Below, in pieces: positions 18,637-25,590 of a stretch of DNA of 33,635 nt. Numbering within the stretch: the first letter of the stretch is position 1; each line of letters opens with the position of its first letter. The stretch is from a virus. Location of the stretch: IMG/VR virus record IMGVR_UViG_3300022185_000201, positions 1 through 33,635 of that record. The stretch is one strand, 5' to 3'. A program made the translations under genes and the position numbers. The notes beneath the pieces are model-generated. The model had not been told where the DNA came from and did no database searches. It saw nothing but the letters and a program-made list of their open reading frames with translations.

Positions 18637-18788
18637 CTATTTAGGTGGTGGATTATCCTCAATATATTTATCTATAGATGCATATATGAAGGCTTTGCGG
18701 TATACGTCCATTTCCCACAAATCATGTGGAAGTATCTTTAAGTTGTGGAGAGCATAGTGGGAGTAGCCTGCGTCACCGTCTCCGCTTT
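18637..18788 (-). CDS. Frameshift extension of tail chaperone (gpG-T type)
   Basis: The -1 frame relative to the chaperone is open from about 18815 to the TAG at 18639-18637 and encodes SGDGDAGYSHYALHNLKILP then LWEMDVYRKAFIYASIDKYI, the style of T-type extensions (AFIxASI helix) in Firmicute phages and in the place of PBSX xkzB. It has no start codon with a ribosome site before its conserved part. A slip at A-AAA-G (AAA codon 18788-18786) would join 150 chaperone residues to 49 extension residues. The heptamer there (ATTAAAA) is not a canonical slippery site; an upstream A-AAG (18801-18798) is another choice. The stop overlaps the tape-measure ribosome site. Confidence 0.72.
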
Positions 18789-19235
18789 TAATGAGGGCTT
18801 TGCGTCTTCTACCAACTCATTAAAGTCCTCATCATAACCGTTGATACGTTGAACTGCATTTAACCACTCAGCATATTCTCCACCAATACTCAATACTTCT
18901 TTAGCAAGGTCAACTGGGTCAACCAAATTATATGATTGTAATATAGCTGGGTCTTTAAAATCTGGATAAAGAGTAGACTCAATACCTAGACGTGCTGCAA
19001 AACGTTGAGCATCTAGTTTTTCATCGACCTTTTTCCCTTTTTTATAGACAGGCTTTGTACATTCATCTTGTAATAGGTCAATTAGGGTAGTATCAATAGG
19101 TTTGATTACGAAAGGAATTGGATTACCCTTTTCATCAAGGTAGCGAGTTGTTACAATTACATCTTCTTCCTTAGTAACTTTTGCTTTACCCTTCATAAAA
19201 AATTGCATATTACGTTCTTTATTTGTGTTTGTCAT
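18738..19235 (-). CDS. Tail assembly chaperone, XkdN-like (short form)
   Basis: 165 residues. This is the G-type chaperone that binds the tape measure before the tube is built. The pattern fits XkdN: FMKGKAKVTKEEDVIVTTRYLDEKGNPIPF near the start, LQSYNLVDPVDLAKEVLSIGGEYAEW in the middle and INGYDEDFNELVEDAK near the end. The ATG at 19235 has GGAGG 8 bases before it; the ATG at 19250 lies inside that site and is rejected. A -1 frame extension follows (separate entry). It is the first gene after the terminator and promoter-like pair. Confidence 0.88.
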   Translation of the reverse strand: MTNTNKERNMQFFMKGKAKVTKEEDVIVTTRYLDEKGNPIPFVIKPIDTTLIDLLQDECTKPVYKKGKKVDEKLDAQRFAARLGIESTLYPDFKDPAILQSYNLVDPVDLAKEVLSIGGEYAEWLNAVQRINGYDEDFNELVEDAKPSLKAETVTQATPTMLSTT

Positions 19236-19262
19236 TTCAATTTCCTCCATATCAGTAAGTTT

Positions 19263-19282
19263 ATTATAGTAAACGAATATTC
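19263..19282 (-). promoter_or_regulatory. Candidate promoter with palindrome, before tail chaperone
   Basis: TATAAT (19268-19263) in the context ACTATAATA, with no good -35 box, lies just after the intrinsic terminator. A start near 19256 would give a leader of about 20 bases that contains the GGAGG site of the chaperone. A perfect 10-base palindrome, CGAATATTCG (19273-19282), lies a few bases upstream of the -10 box, where a regulator could bind. The terminator-promoter pair suggests separate control of tape measure and baseplate genes. Confidence 0.4.
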
Positions 19283-19320
19283 GAATTAACTGTACGCAAC
19301 GTCATAAGGCGTGGCACTAA

Positions 19321-19359
19321 TTTTATAAAGAAAACACCCCAACTAAATTAATTGAGGTG
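19321..19359 (-). terminator. Intrinsic terminator after tail tube gene
   Basis: On the minus strand CACCTCAA (19359-19352) pairs with TTGGGGTG (19342-19335) through 8 pairs including one G-U, with a short AT loop. The following bases are U-rich (TTTTCTTTATAAAA, 19334-19321). It stands 12 bases after the tube stop codon. It would end or thin out transcripts of head, sheath and tube genes before the tape-measure and baseplate genes. Confidence 0.75.
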
Positions 19360-19371
19360 ACTTCCTATTTA

Positions 19372-19804
19372 TTAAAGATTTTTTAAAGCTTCGTCTAAGT
19401 TCATACCTTCGAACGTGAAAGGAATTTCTTCTTCAAGAGATTCTTTATCAACGTCTAATTGTGATACTGTAACGCTGTCAATATTTACATCAAAGATTGT
19501 TACACGTTCTTTCCCACGACCTGAACCTGGGTCATCATTTACACCTTGTAAAGTGAAATATGGGTCAACACCTGATTTAGCATACTCTAACATTAATTTA
19601 GTGAAACGTGAAGTAACTTTGTAAAGAGTTAGGCTTCCTGTTCCAGTTAAACCTGCAGTCTTATTAGAATCCCAACGATTACCCATAATAGAAACTGCTG
19701 CTTTACGTTTTGCAACGTCAGCTTTGAACACACGTACTTCAGCAACTTCTAATCCATAGAAATAATCTACCTTCACGTCCATTGATAGTTTGATTTCCAC
19801 GCAT
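19372..19804 (-). CDS. Tail tube protein, XkdM-like, frameshifted N-terminus
   Basis: Inner tail tube. The main frame has an XkdM-like core, GLEVAEVRVFKADV then GLTGTGSLTLYKVTSRF, and could start at GTG 19800, but that GTG is 14 bases from GGAGGT and gives the unusual N-terminus MEIKLSMDVKVD. The ATG at 19804, 10 bases from GGAGGT, opens another frame reading NQTINGREGRLFL up to about 19757. This is the expected family N-terminus, which normally continues into DG. The two frames join properly if two bases (GA) are restored near 19757, or with a +1 slip at TTT-C (19762-19759). So the gene is either hit by a small deletion or sequence error, or uses a frameshift. Coordinates given span both frames; the continuous open frame is 19372-19800. 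Confidence 0.85.
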
Positions 19805-19807
19805 CTA

Positions 19808-21127
19808 CTATTTCACCTCCACAGTAAAGTAGAATTTTTCCATACTGTCAACTGGTTGTACTCCGACTGTAGCAATTACTACGTCACCAATTGATTTTAC
19901 TGCATCAATAATAAAGTCTGTTAATGGGTCGAAGTTAGTAATAGCACCTGCATCTTCTAAAGTTTGGAAGTACATGTTAACTCCACTTTTTAGAACAAAC
20001 TGACCATCTTCATCATTATCAATTTTACCTACATAACTTTCAGAGAAAGTTGAAAGTAAGTCATTGTTAATAGCATCTAATACACGAATAACTCGGTTCT
20101 TAGAGAAACGTTTATTCTTATCTTGTGTATAAGAGTATAGAGAGTTAATATCTTGTTCAACTTTAACATTTTTACCATCAAAGAAGAATAAGAATTCACC
20201 TGCACCAAGTTTAGTCATAATCTCACTATGCTTGATACGAGGATTAGCATCAACTGCACCTTCATACACACGATAAGTATTAGATTGAACATATGAAGCT
20301 CCTGCAGTGATACCTGCTACATAAGGAACTGCACCAACTGCATCTAACGCTTGACCACCTGCTAAGATGACACCATTTGTTACATTGATAATACCTTCAT
20401 AATCACCTACATGATTAGCTACTACACCTTGAATCTTTTTACCTTCATCATCACGTAAACGTTGGATATAAGATACGAAAGATGTTTTAAGTGTTGGGTC
20501 AGCAACTGGGAAAGCAATTGTATTGAATATTTGTACTTCAGCTGCTGCAAGGAAGTCGGTATAATCACCATTAATTACTGCTGCAGTAGAACCAGTTGCT
20601 AATGAAACACCTGCTGATGCAACAATAGCTCCAGTGCCTGACCATACTACCCAAGCATTCGGTTTAAGGTCAACAACGTTAACTGCTAATTGCTCATCGA
20701 CTACTTTTCCACTTAGCAAAGTTCTAACTAATTTCTTAGTCGGTTGTACAACATCAGTTGTAATAACAATAGAAACATTGTTACCACGTGTACCTGAATA
20801 TTTAGCAGTTGCAGTCAAAGGTGCTACTGTAACAGTCGCCTTAACTCCATCAGATAAACGATATACAAGAACTTCTTTTGCACCTTTAAGTGTTTCACGA
20901 ACTGCAGACATTTCTGTCGAGTTGATATCATAGCCTAACAAATCGTAGGCATCTGATTCTTTCCTGATTGCGGTAAACTTGCGTACTTCACCCCAACCTA
21001 ACAATAGTGGTAAAACAACAGTCCCACGTTCAGCAACTGTAATACCTGCTAATGCTTTTGCTTTGAAGTTCATGTATAAGCCTGCACGAACCTTATCAGA
21101 ACCTGGTGTAAATGTTCCACCTGCCAT
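19808..21127 (-). CDS. Tail sheath protein, XkdK-like
   Basis: 439 residues; forms the contractile sheath. The N-terminus MAGGTFTPGSDKVRAGLYMN is the family signature, followed by GTVVLPLLLGWG. The C-terminal part has the strand-rich GQFVLKSGVNMYFQTLED and the final DSMEKFYFTVEV strand that links neighbouring subunits. GGGAGGTT precedes the ATG by 6-7 bases. It is followed immediately by the tube gene, as in all PBSX-type phages. This is the strongest single proof that the phage has a contractile tail. Confidence 0.93.
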   Translation of the reverse strand: MAGGTFTPGSDKVRAGLYMNFKAKALAGITVAERGTVVLPLLLGWGEVRKFTAIRKESDAYDLLGYDINSTEMSAVRETLKGAKEVLVYRLSDGVKATVTVAPLTATAKYSGTRGNNVSIVITTDVVQPTKKLVRTLLSGKVVDEQLAVNVVDLKPNAWVVWSGTGAIVASAGVSLATGSTAAVINGDYTDFLAAAEVQIFNTIAFPVADPTLKTSFVSYIQRLRDDEGKKIQGVVANHVGDYEGIINVTNGVILAGGQALDAVGAVPYVAGITAGASYVQSNTYRVYEGAVDANPRIKHSEIMTKLGAGEFLFFFDGKNVKVEQDINSLYSYTQDKNKRFSKNRVIRVLDAINNDLLSTFSESYVGKIDNDEDGQFVLKSGVNMYFQTLEDAGAITNFDPLTDFIIDAVKSIGDVVIATVGVQPVDSMEKFYFTVEVK

Positions 21128-21321
21128 TATTTAACCTCCCTTGCTAAGAAAGCTTCAATTAATTTCTTAGCTTCCTCTTTTGAAATTTCTTTTTCTTCAT
21201 AGCCATACAAAGCACCATCGAATACTTCACGTGCTACACCCATTGCTTTATCAGCATGTTTACTGAGCAACGCTACTTCAAACTTCTCTTCTACTTCAGC
21301 AACTTTTGTTTCTTTAGCCAC
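21127..21321 (-). CDS. Small helical protein, XkzA position
   Basis: 64 residues, highly charged and helical (EEKEISKEEAKKLIEAFLAREVK at the end). Start is GTG at 21321 with GGAGGT 8 bases upstream; the GTG overlaps the previous stop and its own stop overlaps the sheath ATG by one base. PBSX has a similarly small gene, xkzA, between xkdJ and the sheath gene. Its function is not known. It may be a small sheath- or assembly-associated factor (inference). Confidence 0.65.
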   Translation of the reverse strand: MAKETKVAEVEEKFEVALLSKHADKAMGVAREVFDGALYGYEEKEISKEEAKKLIEAFLAREVK

Positions 21322-21814
21322 TTGGTGATACCTCCTTTAAATTGGTATTAATATCAAGATACCCCATCTTAACAGTGACTTCATTAAAGTAATTATGCCT
21401 AGTTGCCCACGACAAGATAACTTGATGAACACCATAGTCTAAACGAGATACTTCAATACCTCTTGTTAAATTAACAACATGACCTGTAGGTTTACCTTCA
21501 GAATCCACTAAGGGAAAGCGTTTCCTTTTCTTCCTAAACTCGTTAGCTATTAAAGATGCATGATTATATGATTCGTTTGAGTTCGCACCCATAACTTTCA
21601 TAGTAAGCATATATTCAACTTTATAAGAATTTAGAGTATCATTAAAGTCATGATGGTAAGGTTGAGGTAAGTATATAGAAGGAAAAACAAATCCCTCTGG
21701 AATTTCCTTTAGATATACTTCACAAGGAAACATATCATGTATACATTTCATAATAGAACCAAACTCAATATCAATTTCATCTGACTCTATAGTATATACA
21801 CCTTGGTCATTCAT
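21314..21814 (-). CDS. Tail terminator protein, YqbJ/XkdJ-like
   Basis: 166 residues. Position directly before sheath, and an alpha/beta pattern with PSIYLPQPYHHDFNDTLNSY, fit the tail terminator (joining) protein that caps the finished tail and joins it to the head connector. GGAGGAAGTAGATT precedes the ATG. The last bases overlap the GTG start of the next small gene. The assignment is by order and length. Confidence 0.62.
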   Translation of the reverse strand: MNDQGVYTIESDEIDIEFGSIMKCIHDMFPCEVYLKEIPEGFVFPSIYLPQPYHHDFNDTLNSYKVEYMLTMKVMGANSNESYNHASLIANEFRKKRKRFPLVDSEGKPTGHVVNLTRGIEVSRLDYGVHQVILSWATRHNYFNEVTVKMGYLDINTNLKEVSPSG

Positions 21815-21817
21815 AAT

Positions 21818-22360
21818 CTACTTCCTCCTTTTCCTTGTACTTTTACTAAAATCAAAGTAGCTATTAATCCACTCGTCTAATTTTCTATCTAAATCTTTAT
21901 CGAACATGTTAGAAAAGATAAGTTGTGCACTATCCCAATAATGTTTTCCATCTACCCACTTGCGTTTAAGCATCATACCAGTTGTAGCATTCGGGTCATA
22001 AGTAAACTTATTTCCACTCCAACTCCCTGGAACCCACCTTTGAGATACACCTTTTGGGGTAGTCCAATGACCACTATTGACCCAAACTGCATACTCTACG
22101 TTCGTTCCTACTTCTAAAGACAATCCATCAGAAGAAGTAATCCAAACGTTATCTTTTGTTCCTATCTTAAAAGAATTTAATAACCTTTCGGTATCAATAG
22201 TATCAGTTTCAATTATTTGCCTTTGGACAATATCTAGGAAATCTAATCCTTTTTCTTGTAACCAATTAGCAACCTCAGCCTTAAATGCACCATGCCTAGC
22301 AGAATCTATACGAGCAATGAATTCATCTAAACCTTCTATATACACTCCATTTCTTTTCAT
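21818..22360 (-). CDS. Tail completion protein, HK97 gp10-like
   Basis: 180 residues. The pattern of an N-terminal helix, a VEYAVWVNSGHWTTP segment and a C-terminal helix is the signature of HK97 gp10/YqbI-type neck proteins (the YA..V..G motif). The central insert has WVPGSWSGNKFTYDPN, usual in the Bacillus versions. It lies in the YqbI place between stopper and tail terminator. The start overlaps the previous stop (TAATG) and AAAGGA lies shortly upstream. Confidence 0.75.
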   Translation of the reverse strand: MKRNGVYIEGLDEFIARIDSARHGAFKAEVANWLQEKGLDFLDIVQRQIIETDTIDTERLLNSFKIGTKDNVWITSSDGLSLEVGTNVEYAVWVNSGHWTTPKGVSQRWVPGSWSGNKFTYDPNATTGMMLKRKWVDGKHYWDSAQLIFSNMFDKDLDRKLDEWINSYFDFSKSTRKRRK

Positions 22361-22719
22361 TAGCTATCCTTTTGACGAATAGCAATTACATCAATTGCAA
22401 CAGTGTGTAATTTTTCTGGTACTTTAAATGTATATTCATTACCATCATATAAAGCCTTGCTATTCAATCGTATATGTTCAGACATGTTAGGTTCAAATAT
22501 AACTGAATAAATGGTATACTGTGTCCTATTAGGATGGGAATCATCAGTGTCGGGTATTTTATCTTCTATTAGTTCCCAATAACAAGGAACATTAACAACA
22601 TCTGGTGTAGACTTATATTGGAAGTTACCTTGTGCTTCCACACCATATATCTTCCTACCTTTTATCTCTACCAAATGAGTTATATCGCATCTGTGTATAA
22701 GACCATTAATTAAAGGCAT
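22360..22719 (-). CDS. Head closure (stopper) protein
   Basis: 119 residues with alternating strands (IKGRKIYGVEAQGNFQYKS, YTIYSVIFEPN, EYTFKVPEKLHTV), as in the small beta-barrel stopper proteins of SPP1 gp16/YqbH type that plug the filled head. It overlaps the genes on both sides through TAATG stop-start junctions, so the connector genes are likely translated in a coupled way. GGAAGG precedes the ATG by 8 bases. The function is inferred from order and fold style. Confidence 0.62.
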   Translation of the reverse strand: MPLINGLIHRCDITHLVEIKGRKIYGVEAQGNFQYKSTPDVVNVPCYWELIEDKIPDTDDSHPNRTQYTIYSVIFEPNMSEHIRLNSKALYDGNEYTFKVPEKLHTVAIDVIAIRQKDS

Positions 22720-23186
22720 TAGTAATACCTTCCAGTGTAGTTATTCTTCATAACACCGAATTTTAGTCTTCCACCTTGGCTTTGTCTACCTTCATTAGAA
22801 TTAGTCCTAATATTGTCAGAGGTCATATAAACTGCCAACTCTTTACGCATACTATCTAGGTCAGACATTTCTTCATCCCTTAGCATTTTAAAGTGGGCAA
22901 ATATATCACCATCCTTAATACTCAAACCTTTAACATCTAAATTCGTAAGAACTGCCTTGTTTTGGAGAACATAGTTGTAGATGTAAACCATTGCTCTTTT
23001 CAAAGTAAATACATCTACATCAAATAGAAACTTGAATTCCAAAGGTAGGTTCGAAACCAGTTGATTAGCTTCGTTATAGGCAATACCAAAGGAATTATCT
23101 ATAATAGGATAATTCCCCTCAGCATCGACAAGAACTGCAACTAAACTAGGGTGTATGAAAGTTTCACGAAACATGATAGCATCCAT
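22719..23186 (-). CDS. Head-tail connector protein, YqbG position
   Basis: 155 residues, mainly helical. By order it is the first head-completion (adaptor) protein, equivalent to YqbG of skin/PBSX-type phages, which binds under the portal. A weak AAGGGGTGA ribosome site precedes the ATG. The stop codon overlaps the start of the next gene as TAATG, suggesting coupled translation. The Gly/Arg/Asn-rich tail after residue 125 is probably flexible. The assignment rests mostly on gene order. Confidence 0.65.
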   Translation of the reverse strand: MDAIMFRETFIHPSLVAVLVDAEGNYPIIDNSFGIAYNEANQLVSNLPLEFKFLFDVDVFTLKRAMVYIYNYVLQNKAVLTNLDVKGLSIKDGDIFAHFKMLRDEEMSDLDSMRKELAVYMTSDNIRTNSNEGRQSQGGRLKFGVMKNNYTGRYY

Positions 23187-23206
23187 TTAATATCACCCCT
23201 TGCTTT

Positions 23207-23770
23207 TTATTCGTTATACTTAGCAAGCTCTTCAGCGATTAGTTCTTTAACTGTTTTAGCTTCAGCAACTTGTTGATATTCGTTAAGTAGTTCATATAAC
23301 TCATCATCAGTTACTTCATCGTTAGTAGCATTTAAAAGAACTAATTCGTTGATATACTCTTTTTGTTTTTTGGCATTTAGTTTATCAAACTCTTCCTTAG
23401 GAAGATATACTTCGACTAAACCATCATGACCATCTTCATCCTTATCGGAAACGATAATGTCATTACCATCACCTGCGTCACTTAAATCATCACCATTATT
23501 GTCAAGGCTTTCACCAAGATTATCATTAGGTGGGATTAAAGAGTTAACATCAACATTATCATCGTTATTATCAATAACCTCGACAGACTCAACGACATCA
23601 TTTAGGAATACAACAGAACGTTCGTTTAAAGGAATATTTTGTTCTTTTTCATATTGTGCCACTCGCACTAAATCATCTACATTGGGTAGACTCGGAGTAG
23701 GATATTCTCCTATTTCCCAAAGTCTACTTCCTGCATAGATAGTGTGAGTAACTCGTAATTTATGCGACAT
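23207..23770 (-). CDS. Acidic head-cluster protein, YqbF position
   Basis: 187 residues. Not recognised with certainty. Residues 1-65 form a compact part with YAGSRLWEIGEY, similar in style to the short N-terminal domain of skin-element YqbF proteins. Residues about 66-125 are a very acidic, Asn/Asp/Gly-rich linker. The C-terminal 60 residues are helical and may be a small LEM/HeH-like domain (inference). It lies between major capsid and the first connector gene, exactly the YqbF place. GGAGGT stands 7 bases before the ATG. Confidence 0.6.
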   Translation of the reverse strand: MSHKLRVTHTIYAGSRLWEIGEYPTPSLPNVDDLVRVAQYEKEQNIPLNERSVVFLNDVVESVEVIDNNDDNVDVNSLIPPNDNLGESLDNNGDDLSDAGDGNDIIVSDKDEDGHDGLVEVYLPKEEFDKLNAKKQKEYINELVLLNATNDEVTDDELYELLNEYQQVAEAKTVKELIAEELAKYNE

Positions 23771-23814
23771 TCAACATACCTCCGTAGTTACTCTTATTTT
23801 GGTTCACCGTAAAA

Positions 23815-24855
23815 TTAAGCGAATAGACTAGATACGTTACTGAAGCTGTATGGGTTAGCCAATACGTTCTTAATGAAGAAGAATTGAATTGGACGTCCAA
23901 CATGCACCTTCGATTTATGCCAGTAACGAACATAGTAGAATAGACGGTCTGGAGTAATAAATTGGTCTACACGATTAATATCGTATTGACGTTCAGCAAT
24001 TACTTCATCATCACCAAGAGTTGTAATAACTGCTTGATTTTCAAAGATAGGTCGTAATACAGGTGCTGCATCAGTACCAGTGTTTTTACGTCCTTGAGAT
24101 ACAAATACATTCAACCCACGAATAGAATAACGTGCACCTGCCATTGTAGCTGGTTTAGATTCGAATGAGAATTTATCAAATGATTCCAAAGCAGATGCAA
24201 CATCACCAGTGATAAGTAATGAGTTAGGATTACGTCCACTCAAGAATGCTAAACGGTTTGCCATTTGTGAGATTAGAACAAATGGGTCAACTTTCTGATT
24301 ACCGAAAGCGTCACGTTCTAAGTTATCCCATTTAGCTGCTGGGTCAGTAACCGTTACCACGTTGTTAGCATTTAAATCAGCTGTACGTGATGGGTCAAAT
24401 TTGAATGCGTTATTAATAGCAGTCGCACGATTAAACTCACGTCGGTTATCAATAGACACCATGATGTTCTTGATAAGACGTTGTAATTCAGCTTGACCTG
24501 CATAACGAGATGCAGAACCTTCTGGATTAAGTAACTGACGTCCAACTTCAGCATTGATTTTTGCTGCTTGACGATATTCGTGCACTTGGTCAGTTACCCA
24601 ACGGAATTGGTCTCCAACCAACGGGTCGTCAGCATTCATGTCAACTTCTGGAGTTTGGTTAAGGTCAATACGGTCATCAATCATAGCTTGGAATAATTTA
24701 TCCGCAACTGGTACAGTTGGTACGATTGTACGAAGAATATTTTCCTCTGGTAAAGTTTGTTTCTTCATAATACCGATTACTACTTTTGGTTGTAAATCTG
24801 GTACTGCGTTAAAGTCAAAGTTATTTGAGCCGATTTGGCCTGCAAATTGTGTCAT
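23815..24855 (-). CDS. Major capsid protein
   Basis: 346 residues in the major-capsid position after scaffold. It has features of HK97-fold capsid proteins: a helical N-terminal arm, a central alpha-rich part (DDPLVGDQFRWVTDQ, then a long helix with RREFNRATA), a conserved-looking NSLLITGDVASALE segment, and a C-terminal strand region (VHVGRPIQFFFIKN). AGGAGG lies 9 bases before the ATG. The N-terminus MTQFAGQIGS has no long delta domain and no AGE motif, so if the prohead protease acts here the site is different. Confidence in the role rests on position, length and overall pattern. Confidence 0.85.
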   Translation of the reverse strand: MTQFAGQIGSNNFDFNAVPDLQPKVVIGIMKKQTLPEENILRTIVPTVPVADKLFQAMIDDRIDLNQTPEVDMNADDPLVGDQFRWVTDQVHEYRQAAKINAEVGRQLLNPEGSASRYAGQAELQRLIKNIMVSIDNRREFNRATAINNAFKFDPSRTADLNANNVVTVTDPAAKWDNLERDAFGNQKVDPFVLISQMANRLAFLSGRNPNSLLITGDVASALESFDKFSFESKPATMAGARYSIRGLNVFVSQGRKNTGTDAAPVLRPIFENQAVITTLGDDEVIAERQYDINRVDQFITPDRLFYYVRYWHKSKVHVGRPIQFFFIKNVLANPYSFSNVSSLFA

Positions 24856-24889
24856 TTAGTGTTTCCTCCTAATTTTGGTTGAGAGTAAA

Positions 24890-25561
24890 TTACTCCCAAA
24901 CAATTCCTGTTAGTTTGGCTTTTAAGTTAGCTGTTAAGTTGACTAAGTTAGCTTCAATCAACTGTGCAAAGATATAACAAGAAGTCGCATAGTTTTCAGA
25001 GATGTTAACTTGACGTAAGTTAGGTGCAAGAGTTTGGTCCTTGTTAGTTTCAGCAAAACCTGAAATTACACGAATAACATCGAATGTTGCAATAGTATCA
25101 TCATAAGCAGGTGCCCATTTGCCTTTATTAACGCCTGAAGCGAAACGTCCAACAACAGTTCCTGGAATGATATAAGTTTGGTCGCCTTCTACTTGGAACT
25201 CAGCATAGTCACCTAAAACTGTACCTGTAGTATCAGCAATTGTTAAGTTAACACCTGCAATAAGACCTGCTTGTGCAGTTGCAGAAGTTAAGATGTTAGC
25301 AGAAACAGTTCCATGGTCTAAGTCATGAATTTTATATGCCCCTACCCCTACTGCTCCAACGATAGCAACTTCAACTCGGTAATTACCTTCTGGAAGTGCA
25401 ACGTTAGTATTTCGAACAGTTACAAGTTTACCTGCAAGTGCTGTACCTGTAACGTTATAAGCTGCTTTGATACCACCACGAATATATGATTTTGGTAACA
25501 ACTGAACTGTATCAAGTTGTAATGGTTGAATTCTATTAATCATTTTGATTTGCTTTGCCAT
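24890..25561 (-). CDS. Putative capsid decoration or fibre protein
   Basis: 223 residues, not firmly recognised. It is rich in Val, Thr, Ala and Gly with alternating strand-like segments (for example NYRVEVAIVGAVGVGAYKI) and resembles beta-rich head decoration proteins. Its place between scaffold and major capsid genes supports a head role. An AGGAGG precedes the ATG by 11 bases. There is no signal peptide or membrane segment. It contains no AGE-type motif, unlike its upstream neighbour, so it is less likely to be a protease substrate. Confidence 0.6.
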   Translation of the reverse strand: MAKQIKMINRIQPLQLDTVQLLPKSYIRGGIKAAYNVTGTALAGKLVTVRNTNVALPEGNYRVEVAIVGAVGVGAYKIHDLDHGTVSANILTSATAQAGLIAGVNLTIADTTGTVLGDYAEFQVEGDQTYIIPGTVVGRFASGVNKGKWAPAYDDTIATFDVIRVISGFAETNKDQTLAPNLRQVNISENYATSCYIFAQLIEANLVNLTANLKAKLTGIVWE

Positions 25562-25590
25562 TAGTAGTAGTTCCTCCTCTTAGTATGAAA

